From assembly GCA_946548575.1 (NCBI GenBank), contig CAMNPT010000004.1:1-55636 (forward strand): a DNA stretch of 55,636 nucleotides, read 5' to 3'. Shown here piece after piece: positions 14,915 through 24,436 of this stretch (position 1 is the stretch's first letter; each line of letters starts with the position of its first letter). This DNA comes from an uncultured Clostridium sp. GTDB lineage: Bacteria > Bacillota > Clostridia > TANB77 > CAG-508. A program made the translations under genes and the position numbers. The notes under the pieces were generated by a model. That model was not told where the DNA came from, searched no databases, and saw nothing but the letters and a program-made list of their open reading frames with translations.

Positions 14915-16406
14915 TTATTTTATTTTCCAGTATCCTTTTTTATCAGATCCAACACGTTCAATATAGTTTTTATTTTTTAATGTTTTTATGTTCAAAGTTA
15001 TTGTTGATCGAGATAAATTCAACTTATCTGCCATGATTTTTTGTGTTATCTTAGGATTTTCTTTCATTAATTCAATTATTCTAAGTTGTGTTTGATTCAA
15101 ATTTTCTGTATAGTTTTCTGTATAATTTTCTGTATAGTTTTCTGTATAGTTCTGTATAATATCATGCTTATTTTCTTTTCTGAAAATAACTTTAAAATCT
15201 CCTCTTAAAGATACAAATTCAGGTTGAGGTAATCCCATCTTTTTCATTTCTTCTCTCATTGTAGCAATACCAGTATGTCTATTTTCAATGATATTTCCCC
15301 TTTCTTCAAGCAATCTAACAATATTTTTGTTTCTTGCTTCTAGCATCATATCAGTACCCAAATTTTCTATTCTATTATTACCATATAAATCTCCTGGATT
15401 AATTATTTCAATTCTATCATTATATATTTGAACATAAATATATGCACTTTCTCTACTTATACTTATAGTCCCTGTGTATTAAAGCATTTGCAACAGCCTC
15501 TCTTAACGCTTTCATTGGATATTCTGGTATATCCTCTCTTTTTCCATTATTGTCTATAATTACTTTTGTACCAATATTTCTTCTAATAAAAGCTAAAGTT
15601 TGATCTAACATTTCATCTAATGTTCCCTCAACTCTTTTATTGTCATCAAATCTTTGTCCCATTTCACCCACATCGCCTAATTTTATACCTGGAACTACAA
15701 TACACGCAACAAATAGTTGTTGTAAAAAAGCTTGTGGATATTCTCCAAACATCATAATTCCAGATAGTGTTGGATAAATTGTGCCTGTACTATTATCTAT
15801 AATACCACTCAATTTTAATATTTTTTCATCAGAAAATTTTGCAAAGTTTGGTTTATCTCTCTTAACTTTTTCTAAATATGCATTTATTTTTTCTTTATCT
15901 AAATCATCTATTGTTGCTCGTTTAATAGGTCTTAAATCTTCTTGAATTCCATCTTTATAACTTTGTAGACAATATATTTCATATTCTGTCATAGGCTCGT
16001 CTGAATCTCCTATTCTTATATATGAACCTTTATGCATACCAGCATTTTTATTATAACACGGTTTTTGATTTTGTGGAATTTCATATATTTTTACTGCTAA
16101 CAATTTTTTTCCATTATAAATAATAGGTAAAAATTCTGGTCTTATTTTAGGCTCCATTACATTAGTACATAATGCTGTAACTTGCTTTTGCAAATCATTT
16201 ACATCATATACGTCTTGTTCTATGAAATTATTATTCTCATTTATTCCAAATATTATAATTCCACCATATTTATTTGAAAATCCAGAAATTGTATCATAAC
16301 ATTTTTTTGGAAAATCAATTTCTGCGGTTTTAGCTTCAATTCTATCAGTTTCTGTTTGATATTTTTGCATATATTTTATTGCATCAATTACTTCTTGTTC
16401 TGTCAT
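14915..16406 (-). pseudogene. AlbA_2/Schlafen-type transcriptional regulator, frameshifted
   Basis: Two frames join into one ~495-aa protein. Residues 1-317 hold the AlbA_2 (divergent AAA-4) domain, with FSNKYGGIIIFGI near 42-54 and KGSYIRIGDS, then an ALREAVANALIHRDY motif. After HRDY the frame closes at TAG 15453. Removing one A in the TATAAGTATAAG region (about 15456-15465) continues the protein as SISRESAYIYVQIYNDRIEIINPG, cut here into SISRESAY and INPGDLYG, into the C-terminal winged-helix part. Four 12-base repeats (15102-15149) encode NYTE repeats before the HTH. Such proteins are DNA-binding regulators, often in mobile DNA. The frameshift may be real or a read error. Confidence 0.7.
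15102..15160 (-). repeat. 12-base tandem repeat inside the AlbA-type gene
   Basis: Four units of TTTTCTGTATAG (one with a final AA) and a partial fifth encode repeated Asn-Tyr-Thr-Glu in a linker before the winged helix. The unit is a multiple of three, so copy-number change would not shift the frame. Confidence 0.85.
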
Positions 16407-16420
16407 ATATTTTCCTCCTT

Positions 16421-16848
16421 CTAATTAAAAAGACTCATTTGTCCAGTTTCTTCTTTTAATAGTATCTGCTTCGTATTAGAAAAGAAGTTTCCATTTGCTA
16501 ATAGTTTATCAAAATCTATTACATCAGAATAATATTCTTTTATTTCTTCTCGTAAGCTTTCTCTGGAGGTCATAGGAAAAAAACTAATACTTTGCCTATT
16601 AAAATAATGATAATGACTGTTTTTCTTCGCTGGAACACTTTCTTTATCAAAAGCAACTTATATTTTATAAGGTGCTTCAAAAGAAAATACACATTTTGCT
16701 TTTTCACTTTCTAATCTTCTCATATATTCATCAGTATTGCCTATCATTGTTGTAAGGTTTGATAATGTCAAATCTTATTGCTTTCTATATTTTCTTACAT
16801 TTTTCTAATAGTATCATAAATACTTTTACTAAAATAAACTCTTTTCAT
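16421..16848 (-). pseudogene. decayed gene of unknown family
   Basis: Between the AlbA-type gene and 17049 there is no intact frame, but a broken one is visible. An ATG at 16848 behind AAGGAG opens MKRVYFSKSIYDTIRKM and hits TAA. Further on, after frame changes and another TAA, come TDEYMRRLESEKAKCVFSF and a long stretch VAFDKESVPAKKNSHYHYF through SLREEIKEYYSDVIDFD to EETGQMSLFN at 16421. At least two stops and one frameshift are needed to reconstruct it. I cannot name the family. Confidence 0.5.
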
Positions 16849-17048
16849 CTCTAACTCCTTATATTATATATTTTAGAATAATAACAAATTTGATTCTGTG
16901 CACTATATGTTATAATCAAAAAAATAATTATTTTAAAAGAAAATATAAATAAATTGAAAAAAATAATTTAATTTTGTAAAAAAATGTAGATTTATATAAA
17001 AAAATATGATATAAATAAATTAAATTTTTATAAAAGGGGGAAATAAAA

Positions 17049-17879
17049 ATGGGAATTGCTTCAATGATATTAGGAATATTAAGTTTTTTAATTTCATTTA
17101 CTTTGTTTGCTGATTTATCTTTAATACTAGGTGTATTAAGTGCTGTATTAGGAATAATAGCAATTGTAAAGAAAAATGGAAAAGGTTTTGGGATTGCAGG
17201 TGTCGTTCTTTCAGTATTGGCAATAATAATTTTATTTAGTAATCCGACAAATACAGATGGTCAAACAGGAACAGGAATTACAACAGATAGTGGCAATGGA
17301 AATCCATCTAGGGTTAGTGTTTCAACACAAAATGTAGTAATAGAAAAAGTAGGTATAACAAAAGCAGGCGATTTTGTTATAAAAGTAACGAATAATAATG
17401 ATGGAGCTGTATGTTTAAGTTCTATCTCTACTGTATATAAAGATACTAGTGGTAATTTTATGGAAAAAGTTGAAGCAGGTGATGGTTTTATATGTATTCC
17501 AGCAAAATCTTCTACATTAGCATATAATTGGGGGTATGATAAAGACTTTACAAAGTATCCAAATTATGAATTTTCATGTGAATTAGCAAATATTTCAGAT
17601 AGTTTTGTGTATGATAATATTGATATAACTTCTAATAATACAGGAAAACAGATTGCTGTAACTCTAAAAAATAATACAGATAAAACTATAAATGATTGTA
17701 GAGTACTTGTTGCTTATTATCAAAATAATGAAATTGTTGGAGTTGAAACAGGATATTCTAGTGATACAACTTCAGCAGGTGCTAGTGCTTATATCAATGT
17801 TGATTATCCAGATGATTCAAATTATAAAGAAGTTTCATTTGATAAATATGAGGTTTATTACATAAATGCAGGAATATAG
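17049..17879 (+). CDS. membrane-anchored protein with DUF4190-like N-terminus
   Basis: A 276-residue protein. Residues 1-65 form two hydrophobic helices with the DUF4190 pattern (GIASMILGILSF, LILGVLSAVLGIIAIVKK, GFGIAGVVLSVLAIIILF). A Thr/Gly/Asn linker (66-95) leads to an all-beta extracellular region (about 95-276) with two repeats resembling FxLYD/DUF5067 domains: IKVTNNNDGAVCLSSI and VTLKNNTDKTINDCRVLV. Probably anchored in the membrane with the beta domains outside. The ribosome site is AAAGGGGG. A clean terminator follows. Function unknown. Confidence 0.7.
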   Translation: MGIASMILGILSFLISFTLFADLSLILGVLSAVLGIIAIVKKNGKGFGIAGVVLSVLAIIILFSNPTNTDGQTGTGITTDSGNGNPSRVSVSTQNVVIEKVGITKAGDFVIKVTNNNDGAVCLSSISTVYKDTSGNFMEKVEAGDGFICIPAKSSTLAYNWGYDKDFTKYPNYEFSCELANISDSFVYDNIDITSNNTGKQIAVTLKNNTDKTINDCRVLVAYYQNNEIVGVETGYSSDTTSAGASAYINVDYPDDSNYKEVSFDKYEVYYINAGI

Positions 17880-17912
17880 TATAATACTTAAATGTAAATA
17901 AAAATATATATA

Positions 17913-17939
17913 AACTAGAGAAAAAATCTCTAGTTTTTT
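17913..17939 (+). terminator. terminator of the DUF4190-like gene
   Basis: AACTAGAGA pairs with TCTCTAGTT across AAAAA, followed by TTTT. Confidence 0.8.
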
Positions 17940-18050
17940 AAAATATAATATCAAATAGTAATGTAAATATGCTTTTTTGTGTATTTTTAAAATATAGATT
18001 TTATCAGTGTTTGATGAATATTCCTATAAGAACACTCCAACCAATCAAGA

Positions 18051-18083
18051 AAAACAGAGATTTCAAATTTCTCTGTTTTTTTG
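18051..18083 (+). terminator. second hairpin terminator, no gene in front
   Basis: AAAACAGAGA pairs with TCTCTGTTTT across a nine-base loop, ending in a T run. The 110 bases between this and the previous terminator contain no credible reading frame, so it may be a gene-loss scar or act on minus-strand transcripts. Confidence 0.6.
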
Positions 18084-18127
18084 TTTCATTAGAATTGTAA
18101 ATTACTTAAATATAGCAATTGAAATTT

Positions 18128-18156
18128 TTGACAATTTTATGTAAATATAGTATAAT
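18128..18156 (+). promoter_or_regulatory. consensus sigma-A promoter of orphan cassette 2
   Basis: TTGACA, 17 bases, TATAAT. The leader (from about 18163) has a perfect eight-base stem GATGTAAC / GTTACATC (18164-18171, 18187-18194) with TACTCC in its loop, then GCGT / ACGC (18218-18229) ending one base before the AGGAGG ribosome site. Confidence 0.8.
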
Positions 18157-18244
18157 TATAAGTGATGTAACTCTTTGAATTACTCCGTTACATCAGTAGC
18201 TATATCAACAATAGGACGCGTTATTACGCAAGGAGGAATCATCA

Positions 18245-18673
18245 ATGGCAAAATTTAAAAACGAAGGCTACTGCCCTAGCATCTGGGTCCCAAAAACATG
18301 GGATGAAAACACGGACAAGCGCCTAATCGGGCTTTGGTATCTCGTTGGAGATTCCATTGTTTACGAGATGGCAGACGAGTACAATTACCCTCTGGACACT
18401 ACAGCCTGTGACGAGATTTTTGGTGCGGACGTCATTGCTTACGATGTGCTTTCTGCCATCGTCAAGAAAAACGTTGCAGCCGATAAAATCAAGGTACGCC
18501 AGCTGCACAACGGAGCGTATAACACTCAGAAGATTTCTGATATTCAGAAGATTCTTCGTAAATCCATTAATCCCCTGCTAATTGTCCATGTAGGAAGTAA
18601 CTTCATTGTTGTCCTAGCAGACGCCGAGTATGGACTGGACGTATGGGTTTGGGACCTTCGCACTGTCTTGTAA
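18245..18673 (+). CDS. orphan GC-rich small protein, cassette 2
   Basis: A 142-residue soluble protein without recognised domain: WVPKTWDENTDKRLIGLWYLV near the N-terminus, AVKKN-type helices in the middle (AIVKKNVAADKIKVRQLH), and a final hydrophobic strand pair (PLLIVHVGSNFIVVLADAEYG). Base composition is close to even, strikingly richer in G+C than every neighbour, with codons such as CTG, CGC and GAC, so recent transfer is likely. It stands alone with its own consensus promoter, hairpin leader, AAGGAGG site and double-hairpin terminator, the same plan as the gene at 12364. Confidence 0.65.
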   Translation: MAKFKNEGYCPSIWVPKTWDENTDKRLIGLWYLVGDSIVYEMADEYNYPLDTTACDEIFGADVIAYDVLSAIVKKNVAADKIKVRQLHNGAYNTQKISDIQKILRKSINPLLIVHVGSNFIVVLADAEYGLDVWVWDLRTVL

Positions 18674-18684
18674 AACACAATCCA

Positions 18685-18737
18685 TAAAAAAAGAAAAATG
18701 TATTTTCTTTTCCTCGAAAGAGGTTTTTCTTTTTTTA
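18685..18737 (+). terminator. double-hairpin terminator of orphan cassette 2
   Basis: An A-rich/T-rich stem (AAAAGAAAA with TTTTCTTTT) is followed directly by CCTC-GAAA-GAGG (18712-18723) and TTTTTCTTTTTTT. Confidence 0.75.
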
Positions 18738-18765
18738 TTTATTTTATTGAAATTATATCCTAACC

Positions 18766-19533
18766 TTACTTCAATTTACTCTCACCTGTACTATAATTTA
18801 TAGTCACTCCTGGTTGAACATTATATACATAAACATTAAAACAAACTCCCTGTCCTTCATCTTCTACAGAATATCCTTCCATTTGTACACCACTTGCTAC
18901 AAGATTATTATTTTTAAATATTGGTGTAACTCTATATAAAACATGATTCCTCTTATTTGTTTTTATATATGTAGCTACTTCATCCTCAAATGGTAACATT
19001 CCTTGTACATTCATATATCTTGTACCTGTTATTAGATTTTTTTCATTTGCATTTTCTCCTGCAAGTTGGTATCCAATTAAATGACAACGATTATATAAAT
19101 AATTTCCATCCACTAAACCTTCATATTTCGTTGTTTTCCAACCTGATGGTTTTATCATATTTATAGCCCCTCTTTTTTCCCCTTCTTTTGGCATAATTTG
19201 TTTACAAATATTTGCAAATGCTACTCCACATCTACCATATTCATCTAGTTCGCTATACTTTTCAAATACTTCTGTTGACACTTCATTTTTTGTAAATTGT
19301 GGTTTATTTTCATTTAAAATAACATACGGACTATCTTTATATTTTGGTATACTATCTAAATCAAATGAAGCTGTGTTATATGTAATTGTAGAACTTTCGG
19401 TTGTTCCTTGACTTATGCTATTTGTAAAATAACTATATATTTCTGCAATAGCAATTATTATAATTAAAATTAATATACTTGTTAGTGTATTTTTAATTTG
19501 TCTATTTAATTTTGTATTTCTTTTTTTACTCAT
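18766..19533 (-). CDS. membrane-anchored DNA/RNA non-specific endonuclease
   Basis: A 255-residue protein with one N-terminal transmembrane helix (about residues 14-36), then an extracellular nuclease domain of the EndA/Sda1 beta-beta-alpha-metal type. The active-site segment is LYNRCHLIGYQLAGENANEK: His is the general base, and the Asn in GENANEKNL is the metal ligand. GTRYMNVQGML follows as in the family. Relatives degrade extracellular DNA or take part in DNA entry. The usual DRGH is replaced by NRCH, a variant seen in the DNA-entry branch. It starts the continuous minus-strand core region. Confidence 0.78.
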   Translation of the reverse strand: MSKKRNTKLNRQIKNTLTSILILIIIIAIAEIYSYFTNSISQGTTESSTITYNTASFDLDSIPKYKDSPYVILNENKPQFTKNEVSTEVFEKYSELDEYGRCGVAFANICKQIMPKEGEKRGAINMIKPSGWKTTKYEGLVDGNYLYNRCHLIGYQLAGENANEKNLITGTRYMNVQGMLPFEDEVATYIKTNKRNHVLYRVTPIFKNNNLVASGVQMEGYSVEDEGQGVCFNVYVYNVQPGVTINYSTGESKLK

Positions 19534-19551
19534 CTGTTGTTCCCCTCTTTT

Positions 19552-19788
19552 TTATTCTTCGTTTTCTTCTTGTTCCAATATATCATATCCATATTTAGAA
19601 TACAACACATATTTTCCATTCTTATATTGAAGCATTGCTCCTTCTTTTGCCACTTCTATTAGATCTTCTGGAAGTTCTGTTTCTTCAAATTCTTCTTTCG
19701 CTTTTTCAGTAAAATCCCATAAATATACTATTCCATTTCTATCTTCTGTAACTAAGTATAGATGCCCCTCTTTTCTATTCTCTTCCAA
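19552..19788 (-). CDS. small acidic protein, possibly DUF3006-like
   Basis: A 78-residue protein starting at TTG with GGGGAG six bases upstream. It has a strand-rich N-terminus (HLYLVTEDRNGIVYLWDF) and an LPEDLIEVAKEGAMLQY segment that recalls DUF3006 (LPEGAKEGDVL). It lies between recG and the nuclease gene with 13- and 18-base gaps, so it is in the same operon. DUF3006 genes often accompany secreted hydrolases. Function unknown. Confidence 0.5.
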   Translation of the reverse strand: MEENRKEGHLYLVTEDRNGIVYLWDFTEKAKEEFEETELPEDLIEVAKEGAMLQYKNGKYVLYSKYGYDILEQEENEE

Positions 19789-19801
19789 TGTAAATCTCCC
19801 C

Positions 19802-21847
19802 TTATAATTCTATTCTATCTTTGAATTTGTCTTTTATTAAATATTTCAGCTTTTTATTTTCTTCTTTTTCCAATCTTGGATCATCTAATAATATTTTTGT
19901 TGCAACACTTTGAACTTGCTTTAAGGTTTCTATATCTTCGAATAAATTTGCAATTTTAAATTCTGGAAGCCCATGTTGCATAGTTCCGAAAAAATCTCCT
20001 GAGCCTCTTAATTCAAGATCTTTTTCAGATATTATAAATCCATCATTTGTTTCACACATTATCTTCATTCTTTCTTTTACATTTTCGCCTTTACCTTCAA
20101 ATTTTAAAATACAAAAGGATTTATACTCTCCTCTTCCTACTCTACCTCTTAATTGATGAAGTGCAGCTAATCCAAATCTTTCTGCATTCTCAATCACCAT
20201 TATATTTGCATTTGGAACATCTACACCAACCTCTATAACTGTAGTCGATATTAAAATATCTATTTCTTTATTTTTAAATCTTTTCATTATTGCATCTTTA
20301 TCTTTTTGTTTCATCTTTCCATGTATATATTCAACCTTAAATTGAGGAAAAATCTCTTTACTATATGTTTCATATAATTTCTCTACAGATTTCAAATCTA
20401 ATTCTTCATTTTCTTCTACTAAAGGACACACTATATATGCTTGTCTCCCCTCTGTTATTTGTTTCCAAATAAAACTATTTACCCTTTCTGTCATTCTTTT
20501 TCCAACTGCATAAGTTTCTATTTTCTTTCTGTTAGGTGGAAGTTCATCTATTATAGAAATATCCAAATCACCATATAAAATTAATGCTAATGTACGTGGA
20601 ATTGGTGTTGCTGTCATTACTAAAACATCAGGATTTTTACCTTTTTTAGCTATTTTTCCTCTCTGCCTTACTCCAAATCTATGTTGTTCATCTGTTACAA
20701 CTAATCCTAAATTTTTAAATTTTACATTATCTTCTATAATTGCGTGTGTACCAATTAAAATATCTATTTCACCTTTTTCAAGTCTTTCCAATATTGCTTC
20801 TTTGTTCTTTTTCGTAATTCCTGATATTAATAATTCACACTTTATATCTAATTTTTCCAATATATTTTTAAAATTTTCCAAATGCTGTGTAGCAAGTATT
20901 GCTGTTGGAGCCATTATTGCTGCTTGAAATCCACTTTTTACAGCTTTATATGCTGCACACATTGCAACAATAGTTTTACCAGAGCCAACATCACCTTGTA
21001 ACAATCTATTCATAGGCTTATCAATTTCCATATTGTGATCAATTTCCTCTAAAACCCTAAGCTGAGCCTTTGTTAAATTAAATGGTAGTGTATTTATAAC
21101 ATCACTCATTTTAGCATCTTTACTAAATTTAATTCCTTTTTCTTCATTTATATAATTATTTTTTAATTGTAATAAAGCTAATTGAACAGCAAGCAATTCT
21201 TCAAAAACCAAACGATTTCTTGCTATATTAAAGTCTTTGAATTCATCTGGAAAATGAATATGTTTTGTAGCCTCATTTATGTCTTCTAAATTATATTCTT
21301 TTAATAAATATTCTGGAAGTGTTTCTGGTAGTTTTTCATAAACCTCTGTAATACCAGCTTCCATAATTTTTCTAATACTATTTTGTGATAAACTATATGT
21401 AAGTGGATAAATTGGAATAATTCTACCAGTATTTTGTGTTTTTTCAAAATCATCAAAAACAGGGGCAGTAAAAAATACTTTACCACCCTTTTTTGTTACC
21501 TTTCCAAAAAACTTATATTTTTCGCCAACTTTAAACTTATCTTTTAAATATGGTTGATTAAACCAGGTTATAGTACATGTCCCAGTTTCATCTCTTACAA
21601 TAAGCCTTTGCATAGTTTTTCCCTTTAGCCTTACATTAGTCATCCTATTACAAACAACAGCTTCTATTAAAACCTCTTCTCCATCTTCACACTCATATAG
21701 AAATTTTGGCTTATTTCTATCTTCATAAGTTCTTGGATAATATGTAATTAAATCTTTTAATGTAAAAATACCTAATTTATTTAGTAAAATCTCTCTATTT
21801 GGCCCAACACCTTTTATATATTTTACACTCTTTTCTAAATCTAACAT
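19802..21847 (-). CDS. recG: ATP-dependent DNA helicase RecG
   Basis: A 681-residue branch-migration helicase that remodels stalled forks and Holliday junctions. The N-terminal wedge/OB domain covers about residues 1-260 (GVGPNREILLNKLGI, TYYPRTYEDR). Helicase motifs follow: Walker A LLQGDVGSGKT, DEQHRFGVRQR, TATPIPRTLAL, STTVIEVGVDVPNA and QLRGRVGRGEYKSFC. Length is normal. The upstream MMVQRRK reading runs through the ribosome site. The ATG at 21847, behind AGAGGAG, gives the usual MLDLEKSVKYIKG start. Confidence 0.95.
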   Translation of the reverse strand: MLDLEKSVKYIKGVGPNREILLNKLGIFTLKDLITYYPRTYEDRNKPKFLYECEDGEEVLIEAVVCNRMTNVRLKGKTMQRLIVRDETGTCTITWFNQPYLKDKFKVGEKYKFFGKVTKKGGKVFFTAPVFDDFEKTQNTGRIIPIYPLTYSLSQNSIRKIMEAGITEVYEKLPETLPEYLLKEYNLEDINEATKHIHFPDEFKDFNIARNRLVFEELLAVQLALLQLKNNYINEEKGIKFSKDAKMSDVINTLPFNLTKAQLRVLEEIDHNMEIDKPMNRLLQGDVGSGKTIVAMCAAYKAVKSGFQAAIMAPTAILATQHLENFKNILEKLDIKCELLISGITKKNKEAILERLEKGEIDILIGTHAIIEDNVKFKNLGLVVTDEQHRFGVRQRGKIAKKGKNPDVLVMTATPIPRTLALILYGDLDISIIDELPPNRKKIETYAVGKRMTERVNSFIWKQITEGRQAYIVCPLVEENEELDLKSVEKLYETYSKEIFPQFKVEYIHGKMKQKDKDAIMKRFKNKEIDILISTTVIEVGVDVPNANIMVIENAERFGLAALHQLRGRVGRGEYKSFCILKFEGKGENVKERMKIMCETNDGFIISEKDLELRGSGDFFGTMQHGLPEFKIANLFEDIETLKQVQSVATKILLDDPRLEKEENKKLKYLIKDKFKDRIEL

Positions 21848-21864
21848 TTTTCTCCTCTGAACCA

Positions 21865-21893
21865 TCAACCAAAGGGACGGTCCTTTTGGTTGA
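21865..21893. repeat. REP-like palindrome, copy 1
   Basis: A 27-base imperfect palindrome, CAACCAAAGGGACGGTCC then TTTTGGTTG, between recG and the phosphoesterase gene. The same unit occurs twice at 33884-33971. Confidence 0.8.
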
Positions 21894-21899
21894 AATTTT

Positions 21900-22607
21900 T
21901 TAATTTATTTTAAATAATTTAAAATCTAACGCATCACAACTCACTAGTTTAAAATCAATTCCAAAATATTCTCCTTCAACTGCTTCCTTTATTGCAGTGC
22001 TATGCAAATGTCCATAATAACATTTTTTTATGTTATTATTTTTCATAATTCTAACAAATTCTGTCATTTCATTTTGATTTATATTACTTTTAGTAAGGGG
22101 TGGATAGTGCATAAATGCAATTATTTCTTTATCTTCTCCATATCTTTTTATTGCATCTTCTATAGATATTTCTAATCTTATTGATTCTCTATTTATCATT
22201 TTTTTGTCTTCTTCGCTCTCAGTTATATTCCATCCTCTTGTTCCTACAATTATTTGATTTTCATATTTATAAGAATTATTGTATAAAAAATCTATATTTT
22301 TTATATCTTTTTCTATTAAAAAATTTCTCATACTTTTTAAAGTTCCCCACCAATAATCGTGATTTCCTTTTAATAGTAGTTTTTTTCCTGGCAAATCATT
22401 TAAATATTTAAAATCTTCATCCGAATCTTCTAAATACATTGCCCAAGAAAAATCACCTGGTAGTATTACTAAGTCATCTTCTTTTACTTTTTCTAACCAA
22501 TCCTGTTTTATCTTTATTTCATGATTTTCCCAGTTTTCGCCAAATATACTCATTGGCTTATTTTCTTTGAATGATAGGTGTAAATCACCAATTGTGTATA
22601 TTGACAT
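21900..22607 (-). CDS. calcineurin-like metallophosphoesterase
   Basis: A 235-residue cytoplasmic phosphoesterase with all dimetal motifs in order: GDLHL (residues 7-11), GDFSWA (about 51), GNHDYWW (about 81), the His in MHYPP, and GHLHS near 200. The family resembles YfcE/YpgQ-like single-domain enzymes acting on nucleotides or phosphodiesters; the substrate cannot be inferred. It lies between recG and tsaD in the minus-strand core operon. Confidence 0.85.
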   Translation of the reverse strand: MSIYTIGDLHLSFKENKPMSIFGENWENHEIKIKQDWLEKVKEDDLVILPGDFSWAMYLEDSDEDFKYLNDLPGKKLLLKGNHDYWWGTLKSMRNFLIEKDIKNIDFLYNNSYKYENQIIVGTRGWNITESEEDKKMINRESIRLEISIEDAIKRYGEDKEIIAFMHYPPLTKSNINQNEMTEFVRIMKNNNIKKCYYGHLHSTAIKEAVEGEYFGIDFKLVSCDALDFKLFKIN

Positions 22608-22651
22608 TTTTATTATCTCCCTTCTTCATTTCACATCTGTCTTAAAAAATA

Positions 22652-23669
22652 TTATATTTCAAAATGTCCTATTCCTAGCTGGACATTTGGCATAGCATTT
22701 AGGTCTAAAGTGTCTCTTTTTCCCGCTAAAAAATTATAATATCCTGCAGATGCTATCATAGCTGCATTGTCCGTACATAATTTTAAATCTGGCATAAAAA
22801 CATGAATTCCTTCTTTCTCTAGTTGTAAGAAAGCATGTCTTATATATGAATTTGCTGATACCCCTCCTGCAAGTGTTATTTTTTTTATTTTTGTTTGTTT
22901 TATTGCTTTTTTTACATTTTCCATTAGTGTATCAGTTACATTTTTTTGAAAACTTGCACATAAATCTGCTCTATTTATATTTGGGTTTTTATGATGTATG
23001 TTTATTACAGCTGTTTTTATTCCACTAAAGCTAAAATCAAGTGTTTCTCCTTCAAAATGAGTTTTTGGTAATTCTATGTTTGGCTGTCCATCTAATGCTA
23101 ATTTATCTACTTTTGGTCCTCCTGGATATCCTAATCCAATTACTCTTGCTACTTTATCAAATGCTTCTCCTATTGCATCATCTCTAGTTTTTCCAAGAAC
23201 ATCAAATTCTGTATAATCTTTTACATGTACAATTTGTGTATTTCCTCCTGACATCATTACACATAGAAATGGTGGTTCTAAATCTTTATATGTAATATAA
23301 TTTGCAGCAATATGACCTTCTATATGATTAACTCCTACAAGTGGTTTTTGAGTAGCATAACTTAGTGCTTTTGCATAAGATAAACCTACTAATAAAGCTC
23401 CTACTAAACCAGGTCCATAAGTTGGTGTTATGGCATCTATTTCTTTAAATGTAATGTTTGCATCTTTTAATGCTTTTTTTGTAACTCGAGAAATAGCCTC
23501 TATATGATTTCTAGAGGCTATTTCTGGCACAACTCCACCATATTTTTCATGTATTGGTATTTGTGTATCTATTATATTTGATAAAATTTCTCTTCCATTT
23601 TTTACTATTGCAACTGATGTTTCATCACAACTTGATTCAACTCCGCATTGTTATTATATCTTTTAACAT
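22652..23669 (-). CDS. tsaD: tRNA N6-threonylcarbamoyladenosine transferase TsaD, apparent frameshift
   Basis: TsaD transfers the threonylcarbamoyl group to A37 of ANN-decoding tRNAs with TsaB and TsaE. From [13 protein letters not shown] onward the protein is normal: [37 protein letters not shown] (metal histidines), GGNTQ and LAGGVSANS. The uninterrupted frame starts only at 23530. The true start is ATG 23669 (MLKDIITM), which needs one C removed at 23645 (ATG-C-GGAGTTGAA) to join GVESSCDET. The gene is normally essential, so a sequence error is more likely than a pseudogene. Confidence 0.85.
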
Positions 23670-23671
23670 AT

Positions 23672-24406
23672 TTAAATAATCCTATTTCCTAAATTTAATA
23701 ATCCATTTGTTATCCAACTAATTAGAGGAGATATTATTGAACCTGCTATTCCTGTTATCCATAGTAATACAAATACTATATAAAAAATCTGCTCATTATT
23801 TACAAAAAAAGCTTTTGCTTTTGATGGCAAAAATGGCATTATTATTTTTGAACCATCTAATGGTGGTAGTGGTAATAAATTAAACACTCCTAATCCAACG
23901 TTTATTGATATTGCGTATAATATTAATGTCATTATAACTTTACCTATTGTTCCACTTAAAAAAGCTCCTCCTGCAAATTTATAAATTAAAAAGTAAATTA
24001 TAGTAAATATAATTGCTAATAAAAAATTCATTATTGGTCCTGCTGCAGAAACAATTGCTTCTCCTGTTTCCATAGATATTTTTCTTGTATAGTTTCTTGG
24101 ATTAACTTCTACTGGTTTTCCCCATCCAAATCCTGCAATTAGCAACATTAATGAACCTATTGGATCTAAATGGTCAAGTGGATTTAAAGTCAATCTTCCT
24201 TGATTTTTTGCTGTATTATCCCCTAATTTATATGCTATATATCCATGAGCAAATTCGTGAAATGTTATTGCAATTAATACTCCTGGCACACTTAATAGCA
24301 ATGATAATAACTGGTTAGGATTTGCTATAAATTGCATTATTGCAATCCCTACCATAATTGCAATTAATATATTCATTGTTTTTCTATCTAATGAAAAATT
24401 AAACAT
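23672..24406 (-). CDS. site-2 protease family membrane metallopeptidase (M50)
   Basis: A 244-residue membrane protease. The catalytic HEFAH motif sits near residue 47 in a membrane helix. The third zinc ligand is in NPLDHLDPIG, and GGxxN-like LPLPPLDGSKII supplies the third conserved region. Four to five hydrophobic helices are visible (for example FLLAIIFTIIYFLIYKF). It is the short form without a PDZ domain, typical of group III S2P/FeoB-like RseP relatives in Clostridia. Substrate unknown. It ends two bases before the tsaD start. Confidence 0.85.
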   Translation of the reverse strand: MFNFSLDRKTMNILIAIMVGIAIMQFIANPNQLLSLLLSVPGVLIAITFHEFAHGYIAYKLGDNTAKNQGRLTLNPLDHLDPIGSLMLLIAGFGWGKPVEVNPRNYTRKISMETGEAIVSAAGPIMNFLLAIIFTIIYFLIYKFAGGAFLSGTIGKVIMTLILYAISINVGLGVFNLLPLPPLDGSKIIMPFLPSKAKAFFVNNEQIFYIVFVLLWITGIAGSIISPLISWITNGLLNLGNRII

Positions 24407-24436
24407 AAGTTTTTTCTCCTCTATCTATAAATTTAC

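Noticed and set aside
15102..15160. 12-base repeats as a CRISPR array or phase-variation switch
   Set aside because: There are no spacers, and the unit is a multiple of three inside a coding frame, so copy change would not switch the gene.
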